From positions 1 to 39,003 of the forward strand of contig JAGODE010000010.1 in the NCBI GenBank assembly GCA_017998385.1: a DNA stretch of 39,003 nucleotides, in the 5' to 3' direction. A program made the translations under genes and the position numbers. Positions 8,862 to 17,465 of the stretch are shown piece by piece; position 1 is the stretch's first letter, and each line of letters begins with the position of its first letter. The notes beneath the pieces were generated by a model that did no database searches, was not told the DNA's origin, and saw only the letters and a list, made by a program, of their open reading frames with translations. This DNA comes from Chitinophagaceae bacterium. GTDB taxonomy: Bacteria > Bacteroidota > Bacteroidia > Chitinophagales > Chitinophagaceae.

Positions 8862-8873
8862 AGAAAGGTATTA

Positions 8874-9083
8874 TCAGCGGTTATTCTTCCACCAGCGATA
8901 GCCGATATAGCCGATTATTAAAAGGGGAGTAAAGGCCATATACAGAATACCTGTATTGAGCGCCCTGGCTGGCTTTTCACCCAGCTGTTGGGCCGTTTTT
9001 GTACAGATCGAACATTGAGCAGAGACTGGCTCCAGCATGCTCAAACTGGTCACCAGAAATAACGTCATAAACCACTTTTTCAT
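8874..9083 (-). CDS. Small membrane protein with signal peptide and CSIC motif
   Basis: A 69-residue protein: signal peptide (MKKWFMTLFLVTSLSMLEPVSA), then QCSICTKTAQQLGEKPARALNTG, then one transmembrane helix (ILYMAFTPLLIIGYIGY) and a basic end (RWWKNNR). The CxxC sits right after the predicted cleavage site, so the pair would face the periplasm and could be a redox or metal site. I recall similar short proteins in Bacteroidota but know no function. The ATG at 9083 is preferred over an in-frame GTG at 9086. It is convergent with the glycosyltransferase, 12 bp apart. Confidence 0.75.
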   Translation of the reverse strand: MKKWFMTLFLVTSLSMLEPVSAQCSICTKTAQQLGEKPARALNTGILYMAFTPLLIIGYIGYRWWKNNR

Positions 9084-9100
9084 CACTGCCGGATTTTGCG

Positions 9101-9108
9101 CAAAGGTA
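9101..9108 (-). promoter_or_regulatory. -7 promoter element for the small membrane protein
   Basis: TACCTTTG on the minus strand is an exact TAnnTTTG match, 17 nt before the ATG at 9083. The upstream -33 position holds only a T-run rather than a clean TTTG. Confidence 0.5.
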
Positions 9109-9448
9109 GCACCTATTCAGCAATGATAAAAAATAGCAGGCGGTATCACCGGGTTACCGTTCCGGCAGTCCGGAGGTATGTTTCTACCTGTCGCAGCATA
9201 GTTTCCACCAACTGCTGAATTTCAGCAGAAAAACTATACGATTCCTTCAGACGGCCGCTGCTGAGCAGAACACTCCACCGGAAAAAACAAATCCCGGACT
9301 TTCATTGATAAGGTGAGTTGATAAGAAAAAAAGGGTACGGTTCTTCTTCTGTTATTCGGTAGCAGTATCAAAACTACTTTTTATCAACTGGCAGCAATCG
9401 TTCAATGAGTGACTGGTAGAAAAAATGAGTAAAAGGCAAAAAAGACTT
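9109..9448. other. Intergenic region with repeats and a possible gene relic
   Basis: These 340 bases lie downstream of the LytTR regulator and upstream of the small membrane gene. A minus-strand open stretch at 9146-9305 reads like protein only if one frameshift is allowed. At 9316-9389 there is a 9-bp inverted repeat (AGTTGATAA/TTATCAACT). No RNA gene was recognised. Confidence 0.4.
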
Positions 9449-10198
9449 TTAAAATCGCGAAAACAGGTCCATAAACTCCTGCTTACGGTTGCGGGATATG
9501 CTTACGGTTGCGTCATTGTCCATAACAATATAACCGCCATCGCCACGCACAAATTTTTTGATGTGATTTATATTGATCAGGAAGGAGCTGTGTACCCGGT
9601 AAAAATCCGGACCACTGAGCGCTTCATCAATTTCTTTCAGCACTTTTGAAATGAGTATTTTCTTGCCGCCACTCAGCACTACATGTGTATAGTTGCTTTC
9701 AGCTTCGCAATAGATAATATCTGCGGTAGGCACAAAAATGAGCCCGTCATTGGTAGTAAGCGCAATTCGCTGGGGCGTGCTTTTCGCCGGTTGATTGATA
9801 TTCTGCAACAGGAGCTCAAACTGCTCTTTGGTAGGAATAGTCTTTTTTTCCTCCATGCGCGCAATGGTAGCCTTCAGATCATCGGGGTCCACGGGTTTCA
9901 GCAGATAATTAAGTGCGCTATACTTAAAGGCTTTAATCGCAAACTGGTCATAGGCCGTACAAAATACCACATCAAAGAATAGTTTATCGAACTGCTCCAG
10001 CATATCAAACCCGTTCATCCGAGGCATTTCAATGTCCAGGAAAACCACGTCCGGCCGGTGGCGGTTGATGGCCTCAATCCCCATTTCTGCCGAATTGCAT
10101 AGTGCTGCTATCTCTACCTGCGGACAGTAGGTTTTGAGCAGCCACTCCATCATTTCGAGGGCATTTTTTTCGTCGTCGATCAGGATAGACTTTATCAT
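9449..10198 (-). CDS. LytTR-family response regulator
   Basis: Cytoplasmic transcription regulator, 249 residues. The receiver domain (about 1-120) has the acidic pair DDE near residues 8-10, the phospho-acceptor Asp in VVFLDIEMPRMNGFD (about residue 56), Thr in CTAYD and Lys in LLKPVDPDD. The C-terminal LytTR DNA-binding domain (about 145-249) is marked by IIYCEAESNYTHVVL, FYRVHSSFLININHIKKF and VSISRNRKQEF. It follows the large sensor kinase by 12 bp and is surely its partner. LytTR proteins bind short direct repeats about two helical turns apart, which matches the repeat upstream of this operon. Confidence 0.95.
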   Translation of the reverse strand: MIKSILIDDEKNALEMMEWLLKTYCPQVEIAALCNSAEMGIEAINRHRPDVVFLDIEMPRMNGFDMLEQFDKLFFDVVFCTAYDQFAIKAFKYSALNYLLKPVDPDDLKATIARMEEKKTIPTKEQFELLLQNINQPAKSTPQRIALTTNDGLIFVPTADIIYCEAESNYTHVVLSGGKKILISKVLKEIDEALSGPDFYRVHSSFLININHIKKFVRGDGGYIVMDNDATVSISRNRKQEFMDLFSRF

Positions 10199-10210
10199 AG
10201 CAGTTTTAAA

Positions 10211-13200
10211 TTATGTGTCAATGGATATTTTTACTGTCACCCGCGTTCCCGCTGTTTCGCCGTTGCTGCCGACAAGGTCTTCTACTACCACAGATGATTC
10301 CAGTTGCGATTGTTTATTGAGCAGCGACAGCCGGTCTTCTGTCAATTTCATCCCCAGCGATTTTTTAGAAGACACCGATTTGCTTTTCAGCTCACGGGCT
10401 TTTACGCGGCCTATGCCATTGTCTTCTATTACACATTCCAGCAGTTGCGCCGACTTGCGCCGTACATGGATAGATAAATGTCCTTCGGTTTCTTTATGCA
10501 GCAGGCCATGCCAGATCGCGTTTTCCACATATGGCTGAATGATCAATGGTGGCACATATACTGTTTCAGGTTGTACCGTATCGTCTACTGAAATGACATA
10601 GTCGAACTTTTTTTCGAAGCGGATGCTTTCCATTTCAATATACAGCCGCAAGGCCTCCATCTCATTGGCCAGCGTAACAGACTTGCTGTTGGAGTTGTCG
10701 AGTATCAGTCGGATTAATTTGGCAAAACGGGTAAGATACAGAGAAGCTGTAGCCTGATCGCTTTTTACAATATACCGGTTTATAGAGTTAAGGCAATTAA
10801 AGATAAAATGGGGATTCATTTGCGCCCGTAATGCCTGCATTTCCACATCTGCCATTTTTTGTTGTGTGTCCATGAGTATGGCTTCTGCACGGGCTTTCTC
10901 AGCCTCCGCTTTTGCCTTCACAATTTTGTTGGCACACAAGGAAGCGATTGTTGTGAGAATAGATAAATGCTTTTGAGTAAAGAACCCTTTTTTTGAGTGC
11001 TCGCAGTCTATCACCCCCCATATTCGGCCATTGCTGATGATCGGAACGGTGATTTCCGAATAGCGGCGTGCCATATCCATTATATAACGCGGGTCGCGTG
11101 TTGTATCCGGTATGATCTCCGCTTTGCCGGTGCGTGCTACCGCACCTGTTATGCCCTGACCCAGCGGAATTTCGATAGGGTTATGAATTTCGCTGTAATT
11201 AGCACTCTTGGGCCCATGAGCTGCCCGCTGAATCAGTACCTGTCGTTCGTGATCAACCAGGTAAATCACACAATCTTCAAAATGCAGCCGCCCGATGCAG
11301 TTCTTTGCCACATCCCAGAGAATCGCTTTTACCGAGTTAGTCTCATAAATACTCGAAGCAAAATAATTAATAGCCTGTTCAGCATCCAGCTCTTCCTGTT
11401 TTTCCCTCAACTGGCGGTTTCTTTTGGCCACAATCCAGCTAAGCAGGACAGCCAGCAATACAAATGCCCCGGCCACAAACCACCATCGTTGCCACAGCGG
11501 GGGGCGCACTACCAGCGTCAGTTCATTAGCGGCATCTTTCCAGTTAATTCCGTCTGTGCTCGCTTTTACTTTAAATATGTAACGACCCGGAGGTAATGAA
11601 GAGTATCGGGCCTCGCGTATATCCCTGCCGTTTTGCCATTGCTGCTCATATCCTTCCAGTATATATCGGTATTGAATATTGTAGGCGCCTTTGAGATTAT
11701 TGGCAGTAAACCGAAAGCTGATACTGTTTTTATCATATTTCAATTTAACCACTTCATTGCCGCCGATGTAAAAGGAAGAGTCATTTACAGCGACCTGGTA
11801 AATATTTACACTGAGATCGCTGGGCGTATTCAGCAATTGCTGGGGATAAAAATAAGTAATGCCCCGCCGGCATCCCCACAGTAGTTCGCCATTACTGCTT
11901 TTCAAATAGCTGGCCACTCTGAATCCCTCCTGCGTAAGCCCCGCACTCTGATCAAAGTACTGCATACTGTGTTTGTCGGGATCGTAGCGGATAATAACTT
12001 TTGTATTAGCAATCCATACCTTTCCTTCAGAATCTGTAACCACACCTTCGCAGTTATCATACTTCAACCCATTCTCTCTGGTAAATGTCTGAATACGTCC
12101 TTCTTTTATGATGCTGAATCCCCTGGATGTGCATACATATACCTGACCGGCCTCATCTTCATATAACGTATAGCACACGTTTGACGCCAGGCCATGAGCG
12201 GTAGTAAAATAATCAAGCCTGTTGCCGGACCTGTCGTAACAATACAATCCATTGCTGCTTGCCATCCATATCCGGTGTTTCCGGTCTTCCAGTACAGCAT
12301 TTATCCGTTTGCCATCCAGTGAGCCAAGTACAGGATCATTTTTAAAAGCACGCGCTCGTAATGTTTCCGGATCAATGGTGTAAGGCCCCAGCGTAGACAC
12401 TACCCAGATCTGTCCATCACTGGCCTGGATCATATCCATTATATATAATCCGTGAAGAGCAATGCCCAGCGAAGTATCACGCGGCACTTTTTGAAAACGC
12501 TCAGTTACCGGATCAAATATGGCAACCCCATCGCCATGAGCGCTTACCCATACGCGTTTCTTTTTATCGATGCACACAGCCTTTATCTCCAGGTTTTGCG
12601 CACCCGTCCAGATCGGATTGGATAAATAATAATAAAAATCGAACCGGTTCTTTTTTCTGTCCCAGCGTATTAATCGCTCCAGGGCACCCATCCAGATTAC
12701 CTGATTATCATCTTCGGCCATCCGGTTCACATAGCTATCATAAAAATCGCCCTTGCCATTTGTCATCAGGCGCAGGTAATCTGCCTGCCGGTTATAGATA
12801 TTAGAAATACTCACGCCAGCCACGCTGGTGCCTACAAGAATATCACCATTTCGCCCGCTCAGCACACGCCATGTCATGTTGGCTCCCAGTGAACTGGGGT
12901 TAATCGGATCATGCGCATAGCGAAGTAACTGGCCCGACTTATCAATAATGACCAGGCCGGCAAAACCAGTACCCACCAGTATATCGCCATTGGCTGCCGG
13001 TCTTACTTCTGTAATGGTAGAATTAATAACCCGCCCGTTCAGTTCACTGGTGAGTTTATACTGGCGGGTTACTTCATGGGTACGCATATCGGCGATCAAC
13101 ACCGTACCATGTTCCTGACCAATAGCGAGCTCATGCGCTGAATAACGGCAAAGGCTGAAAACAGCAGTAAATGGCTGCTGGTATACCGGCTTTTTCGCCG

Positions 13201-13786
13201 CATAATCCAGCACCATCACAAGACTGTCTGTAGCATAGATGATCCGGTCTTCATCAAAAGGATCTGCATCATGAAAACGATTATAATTAAGATGCTGCGG
13301 TATCCAGGTCAGCTGCTCCCATTTTTCGCTTTTCTCATTGAAATAAAACTGGCCAAGACTTGTAAATAACACAATGCCATAAGAACGGGTATCCTGAATA
13401 GTTTTGCAGCCAAAATTTACGATAGAATCCTGCAGGACCACCCGGTGAAAATTGCGTTTTTCATCAATCCAGGTAACGCCCTCTGTTGTTCCCAGCCATA
13501 CGCGGTTGCGGCTATCACAGGTCAGGTGACTTACATTATTGGAAGCCATTTGTGGCCGGTCCTCTTTTTTATATGTCACCACCGAGTAACCATCATATAC
13601 ATTGAGACCATCTATCGTGCCTATCCATAAAAATCCTTTCCGGTCAATGATCATTGACCTTACATTATTATCAGAAAGGCCATTGACGGTGCTGAGATGA
13701 GTAAAGGAAAAAGACTGGCCCCTGAGCTGCGGATAAGCAGCCATGAATACCAGTAATAGCAGGAGCCTGTATATGGTTGACAGCAT
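10211..13786 (-). CDS. Two-component-propeller sensor histidine kinase with GAF domain
   Basis: Membrane sensor of 1191 residues. A signal peptide (MLSTIYRLLLLLVFMAAYPQLRGQ) leads into about 14 short periplasmic propeller repeats with WIGT/WLGTTEG/WVSA/WMASSNGL-like cores. A Y_Y_Y domain (YRYILEGYEQQWQNG, PPGRYIFKVKAS) follows, then one transmembrane helix near residues 765-790. A cytoplasmic GAF domain lies at about 800-950 (LGQGITGAVARTGK, WGVIDCEHSKKGFF), then a short coiled coil. The kinase is of the His_kinase/LytS type, with the phospho-His in MNPHFIFNCLNSINRYI near 987, and a HATPase C terminus (VIEDNGIGR). Propeller kinases usually sense glycans or surface cues; the ligand here is unknown. 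The start at 13786 is chosen because the signal peptide begins there; the upstream in-frame start at 13864 adds a non-signal extension. Confidence 0.93.
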   Translation of the reverse strand: MLSTIYRLLLLLVFMAAYPQLRGQSFSFTHLSTVNGLSDNNVRSMIIDRKGFLWIGTIDGLNVYDGYSVVTYKKEDRPQMASNNVSHLTCDSRNRVWLGTTEGVTWIDEKRNFHRVVLQDSIVNFGCKTIQDTRSYGIVLFTSLGQFYFNEKSEKWEQLTWIPQHLNYNRFHDADPFDEDRIIYATDSLVMVLDYAAKKPVYQQPFTAVFSLCRYSAHELAIGQEHGTVLIADMRTHEVTRQYKLTSELNGRVINSTITEVRPAANGDILVGTGFAGLVIIDKSGQLLRYAHDPINPSSLGANMTWRVLSGRNGDILVGTSVAGVSISNIYNRQADYLRLMTNGKGDFYDSYVNRMAEDDNQVIWMGALERLIRWDRKKNRFDFYYYLSNPIWTGAQNLEIKAVCIDKKKRVWVSAHGDGVAIFDPVTERFQKVPRDTSLGIALHGLYIMDMIQASDGQIWVVSTLGPYTIDPETLRARAFKNDPVLGSLDGKRINAVLEDRKHRIWMASSNGLYCYDRSGNRLDYFTTAHGLASNVCYTLYEDEAGQVYVCTSRGFSIIKEGRIQTFTRENGLKYDNCEGVVTDSEGKVWIANTKVIIRYDPDKHSMQYFDQSAGLTQEGFRVASYLKSSNGELLWGCRRGITYFYPQQLLNTPSDLSVNIYQVAVNDSSFYIGGNEVVKLKYDKNSISFRFTANNLKGAYNIQYRYILEGYEQQWQNGRDIREARYSSLPPGRYIFKVKASTDGINWKDAANELTLVVRPPLWQRWWFVAGAFVLLAVLLSWIVAKRNRQLREKQEELDAEQAINYFASSIYETNSVKAILWDVAKNCIGRLHFEDCVIYLVDHERQVLIQRAAHGPKSANYSEIHNPIEIPLGQGITGAVARTGKAEIIPDTTRDPRYIMDMARRYSEITVPIISNGRIWGVIDCEHSKKGFFTQKHLSILTTIASLCANKIVKAKAEAEKARAEAILMDTQQKMADVEMQALRAQMNPHFIFNCLNSINRYIVKSDQATASLYLTRFAKLIRLILDNSNSKSVTLANEMEALRLYIEMESIRFEKKFDYVISVDDTVQPETVYVPPLIIQPYVENAIWHGLLHKETEGHLSIHVRRKSAQLLECVIEDNGIGRVKARELKSKSVSSKKSLGMKLTEDRLSLLNKQSQLESSVVVEDLVGSNGETAGTRVTVKISIDT

Positions 13787-13852
13787 AGTCAATCCGGTAA
13801 AATAGATCAGTCGGCGTTGGTTTGGCCAGGTCGTCTGGCATCTTAATACACT

Positions 13853-13860
13853 GAAATTTA
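13853..13860 (-). promoter_or_regulatory. Possible -7 element of the LytTR/kinase operon
   Basis: TAAATTTC on the minus strand is one base off TAnnTTTG and lies about 66 nt before the kinase ATG. There is no good -33 TTTG. That is what one expects of an activator-dependent promoter, with the direct repeats at 13890-13922 placed just upstream. Confidence 0.35.
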
Positions 13861-13889
13861 GCATTTAATATCGAACCTGGCCGTTTCGG

Positions 13890-13922
13890 TTGAGTATTTG
13901 GCAGAGGCATTGAGTATTTGGC
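13890..13922. repeat. Pair of 13-bp direct repeats, candidate LytTR-regulator site
   Basis: TTGAGTATTTGGC occurs at 13890-13902 and again, identical, at 13910-13922, a 20-bp centre-to-centre period that places both copies on one DNA face. A wider direct repeat, GGCCGTTT, brackets them (13879-13886 and 13920-13927). They lie between the divergent sensor-kinase operon and the TPR gene. Confidence 0.75.
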
Positions 13923-14027
13923 CGTTTGTCTTACCCAATAAGCAGGTTTTTATTATTTTACTGCAGCTCCTGCGGTATAAAGCAAACCATTCTTCATACA
14001 GACAAACACAATACCCTGGTTCCGGTA

Positions 14028-14058
14028 TTGCAACCCAGCATTCTGAATCTTACTTTTA
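14028..14058 (+). promoter_or_regulatory. Probable promoter of the TPR gene
   Basis: TTG (14028-14030), 20-nt spacer, TACTTTTA (14051-14058), one base off TAnnTTTG. The ATG at 14076 follows 17 nt later. Confidence 0.5.
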
Positions 14059-14075
14059 TTATCAAATAAACATGT

Positions 14076-15212
14076 ATGCGTCCGGTATTACTGACAACAC
14101 TGCTGTTACTGAGCTTTTGGGCCAGCAGCCAGGAAAAAACAGCTGCAGAGTTATATGACTCAGGCGTAAAGGCTCGCAGTGAAAAAAAATATGAACAGGC
14201 TGCCGATTTGTTTAAGCAGGCAACCGCACTGGACCCTTCAATGGGTAAGGCCTGGTACGAACTGGGCTGGTGTAGTAATGAGCTGAAAAAGTATAATGAA
14301 GCGGCCAGATCGCTGGAAAAATCACTTACGTTACTGGGTGATCAGGCTAAAATATTTTTTGAACTGGGTTATGCCAATCAGTTCCTGAATAATAAGGAAA
14401 ACGCCAAAACAAATTATCTGCGTTGCCTGGAAATGAATAAAGAATATTCAGCTGCCTACCGGCAAATGGGCCACCTTTATTTTGAACAGTTCAGCGATTA
14501 CAAATCGGCACTTACTTATTTCAACGAATATCTGAGCCGTGCAAAAGAAGAAGATGTATCGGCCCTGGCCTGGTACCGGAAAGGATATTGTGAAGTAGAA
14601 GTGGCCGATTATGAAAAAGCTGTGGTTTCTTTAAAAAGAGCAACGCTGATCGATAATAAATTTCTCAAAGCCTATAACGAACTGGGATATGCCTATTATA
14701 AGCTCAGCAAATCTGCCGAGGCAATTGATGCATACAAAACCGCCCAGTATATAGATCCGGAAAACAGTACGGCCTATACCGGTCTGGGCGATGTATACCG
14801 TATGCTTACAAAAGAACCTGATAATGCCTTTGATCAATATCGTAAAGCAGTAGAGCTGAATCCCAAAAGCACCAACTCTTATTATGGTATGGCCTGGTAT
14901 TTTAATGAGAAGGCGCGCTACGATGATGCTATTCTTCAATTAAAGAAAGCTATAGAAATAAGTCCCAATACAGCACAATACCACACAGAACTCGGCTATA
15001 GTTACTATGGCCTCAAGCAGTATTACGATGCCATTAGTTCGTTTGACCGTTCGCTGGCAATCCGCGAGTCCATGCTGGCTTATTACTACAAAGGGCTTAC
15101 ATTGATCGAACTGAAACAAAAAAGCAGTGCTCAGGAGGTTTATCAAAAACTCGCCAAGATCAACCCCGGGCAGGCAGAGAAACTGCTCACGAAGATTAAA
15201 GCCATGCCCTGA
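14076..15212 (+). CDS. Secreted tetratricopeptide-repeat protein
   Basis: 378 residues: a signal peptide (MRPVLLTTLLLLSFWASSQ) and then almost entirely TPR units of about 34 residues, roughly ten in a row, with cores such as AWYELGWCSNELKKYNEAARSLEKS, AYNELGYAYYKLSKSAEAIDAY and AQYHTELGYSYYGLKQYYDAISSF. The super-helix would act as a protein-binding scaffold in the periplasm or at the envelope. There is no catalytic domain. It is divergent from the propeller-kinase operon and shares its intergenic region, so co-regulation is possible but unproven. The overlapping ATG at 14072 is in another frame. Confidence 0.88.
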   Translation: MRPVLLTTLLLLSFWASSQEKTAAELYDSGVKARSEKKYEQAADLFKQATALDPSMGKAWYELGWCSNELKKYNEAARSLEKSLTLLGDQAKIFFELGYANQFLNNKENAKTNYLRCLEMNKEYSAAYRQMGHLYFEQFSDYKSALTYFNEYLSRAKEEDVSALAWYRKGYCEVEVADYEKAVVSLKRATLIDNKFLKAYNELGYAYYKLSKSAEAIDAYKTAQYIDPENSTAYTGLGDVYRMLTKEPDNAFDQYRKAVELNPKSTNSYYGMAWYFNEKARYDDAILQLKKAIEISPNTAQYHTELGYSYYGLKQYYDAISSFDRSLAIRESMLAYYYKGLTLIELKQKSSAQEVYQKLAKINPGQAEKLLTKIKAMP

Positions 15213-15256
15213 CAAAAATAAACCCGCCCGTATTCCAGTTGGGTGATACGGGCGGG
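15213..15256. terminator. Terminator between the TPR gene and bipA
   Basis: An 11-bp perfect stem, CCCGCCCGTAT (15223-15233) with ATACGGGCGGG (15246-15256), encloses a 12-nt loop. On the minus strand it is followed by TTTATTTTTG, so it is a good intrinsic terminator for bipA. On the plus strand the tail is weak, though the hairpin may still stop the TPR transcript. Confidence 0.85.
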
Positions 15257-15289
15257 AGTTGAATTAGTTGCTGAACTAACTTTTATTCA

Positions 15290-17101
15290 CTAGAGCGCTT
15301 CGGCGCTCATTTTTTTGCTTTGTTTCTGACGCTCATTCTCATCCAGAATCACTTTGCGCATTCGGATGAAGTTAGGAGTAACTTCAATACACTCATCATG
15401 CTGAATGTATTCCATACACTCTTCCAGCGTCATCAGTGTTTTGGGAGCGATACGTGTGGCATCATCACTGCCGCTTGCGCGGTGGTTGGTGAGTTTTTTT
15501 GCTTCCGTCACATTCACCACGAGGTCGCCTGGTTTAATGTTTTCAGCCACTACCTGTCCTGCATATACTTCTTCGCCCGGATCTACAAAGAAGGTACCGC
15601 GATCCTGTAATTTATCAATAGAGTAGGCGGTTGTCTTGTCGGTGTTTTTCGACAGCAATACACCATTGTTACGGCCGGGGATCAGACCTTTCCATGGCTT
15701 GTATTCGCTGAAACGGTGTGCCATTACTGCTTCACCTGTAGTAGCTGTCAGCATTTGCGTACGCAGTCCAATCAGTCCGCGTGAAGGAATTTCAAATTCA
15801 AGATGCTGCATTTCGCCTTTTGTTTCCATGACCAGCATCTCTCCTTTACGGCGGGTAACCAGGTCAATCACCTTTGAAGCAAACTCCTGGGGCACATCTA
15901 CTACCAGTACTTCATAAGGCTCGCATCTTTTGCCATCAATCTCTTTCACAATTACCTGCGGCTGACCCACAGTAAGCTCATATCCTTCGCGGCGCATCGT
16001 TTCAATAAGTACACCCAGATGCAGGATACCGCGGCCATATACCACCAGGCTATCACCTTCCTCGCTATCCACTACTTTCAGGGCCAGGTTTTTCTCTGTT
16101 TCCTTCATCAGCCGGTCGCGCAGGTGGCGGGAGGTTACAAATTTTCCATCACGTCCAAAGAATGGTGAGTTGTTTACCGAGAACAGCATGTTCATGGTAG
16201 GCTCATCCACACTGATTACCGGCAATGCTTCGGGGTTTTCAGCGTCGGCAATAGTATCACCAATATTGAAATCCTCAATACCTACTACGGCACAAAGATC
16301 ACCTGCTACTACCTCGCTCACTTTTTTCTTACCCATTCCTTCAAATACATACAGCTCGCGCACTCTTGTCTTCCGTATAGTACCATCGGCCTGCATCAAA
16401 GCTACCGGCTGATTTTCGCGGATAGAACCACGGCTTACTTTACCAATAGCAATACGGCCCAGGAATGAAGAATAATCCAGCGAAGTAATCTGCATTTGCA
16501 GAGACCCTTCGGAGACACGGGGAGGAGGTACATGCTTGAGAATTCCGTCAAGCAGGGGGTTAATATTATCTATCTGGGTCAGACTATCGTTGAACCAGCC
16601 GTTTTTACCACTACCATAATATGTAGGGAAATCCAGCTGTTCTTCTGTAGCATCCAGGTTAAAGAACAATTCAAATACAGCATCATGCACCTCATCGGGG
16701 CGGCAATTGGGTTTATCTACCTTATTGATCACCACAATCGGCTTCAGGCTGAGTTGAAGGGCTTTTTGCAGTACAAAGCGTGTTTGCGGCATAGGGCCTT
16801 CAAAAGCATCTACCAGCAGGATCACCCCATCAGCCATTTTAAGTACCCGCTCTACCTCACCACCAAAATCGGCGTGACCAGGGGTATCGATCACATTAAT
16901 CTTAACGTCGTTGTACGTTACTGCAGCGTTCTTACTAAAAATAGTAATCCCGCGCTCACGCTCCAGGTCGTTACTGTCCATGATCAGCTCACCGGTTTCC
17001 TGATTGTCCCGAAATACCTTAGTGGCATGAAGGATTTTGTCAACCAGTGTAGTCTTACCGTGGTCAACGTGCGCAATAATCGCTATATTTCTGATTTGCA
17101 T
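15290..17101 (-). CDS. typA: Ribosome-associated translational GTPase BipA/TypA
   Basis: Binds ribosomes and supports 50S assembly and stress or cold adaptation. The 603-residue length is typical. The G1 motif is [12 protein letters not shown] (residues 10-21), switch [14 protein letters not shown]3 [15 protein letters not shown] and G4 NKVDKP. Domain II and the EF-G-like domains follow, with the BipA-specific C-terminal part ([30 protein letters not shown]). The plausible promoter lies about 260 bp upstream, giving an unusually long leader. The 11-mer just before the ATG also occurs in the direct repeat upstream of the LytTR operon. Confidence 0.98.
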   Translation of the reverse strand: MQIRNIAIIAHVDHGKTTLVDKILHATKVFRDNQETGELIMDSNDLERERGITIFSKNAAVTYNDVKINVIDTPGHADFGGEVERVLKMADGVILLVDAFEGPMPQTRFVLQKALQLSLKPIVVINKVDKPNCRPDEVHDAVFELFFNLDATEEQLDFPTYYGSGKNGWFNDSLTQIDNINPLLDGILKHVPPPRVSEGSLQMQITSLDYSSFLGRIAIGKVSRGSIRENQPVALMQADGTIRKTRVRELYVFEGMGKKKVSEVVAGDLCAVVGIEDFNIGDTIADAENPEALPVISVDEPTMNMLFSVNNSPFFGRDGKFVTSRHLRDRLMKETEKNLALKVVDSEEGDSLVVYGRGILHLGVLIETMRREGYELTVGQPQVIVKEIDGKRCEPYEVLVVDVPQEFASKVIDLVTRRKGEMLVMETKGEMQHLEFEIPSRGLIGLRTQMLTATTGEAVMAHRFSEYKPWKGLIPGRNNGVLLSKNTDKTTAYSIDKLQDRGTFFVDPGEEVYAGQVVAENIKPGDLVVNVTEAKKLTNHRASGSDDATRIAPKTLMTLEECMEYIQHDECIEVTPNFIRMRKVILDENERQKQSKKMSAEAL

Positions 17102-17465
17102 ATTGAGTATTTATGACCCGCAGGTCTTCTTTATCATTTTTCCTTCAACTTACCCACACCATCCGCACATCGGGTCTGTTTTCACCGATGTAAACAGTTT
17201 ATTCTAAAGCACTATAACAAATTTCGAATCTGTGGGCGATATTTGCCAGCTCAATGACAATGCCCAAAGCTGTGGCAATCAACGCTGTGAAAGTGGTATC
17301 CAGTCCCAATCCAACACTTCCTGCCGATTCTTTTCCGGATTGCCCGCTTTTTGAGGCGGCAAAGGTACATCAATTCGGCCGGGGTAGCAAATGCCGTTAA
17401 TAATTAATCCATTGTTCATCTGGGCTTGCCATTTATTTGAAGTAGCTTTAACAAAACGGTTTCCC
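17102..17465. other. Divergent intergenic region between bipA and hydrolase
   Basis: 364 bases. It holds the bipA promoter (17360-17391) and a minus-strand open frame without ATG (17199-17369) that encodes a hydrophobic segment. In-frame ATG and codons from 17391 extend the hydrolase upstream, but that extension lacks signal-peptide character. No RNA gene seen. Confidence 0.45.
17360..17391 (-). promoter_or_regulatory. Strong consensus promoter directed toward bipA
   Basis: On the minus strand TTTG (plus 17391-17388), 20-nt spacer, TACCTTTG (17367-17360): a full match to the Bacteroidota consensus. The predicted transcription start is near 17355, leaving a leader of about 250 nt before the bipA ATG. 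Confidence 0.65.

Noticed and set aside
13887..13930. Direct repeats as an attachment site of an integrated element
   Set aside because: No integrase or mobile gene is nearby and both copies lie within 33 bp in a promoter region.
16496..17116. 206-codon plus-strand frame antisense to the bipA N terminus
   Set aside because: It is fully covered by unambiguous BipA motifs on the other strand.
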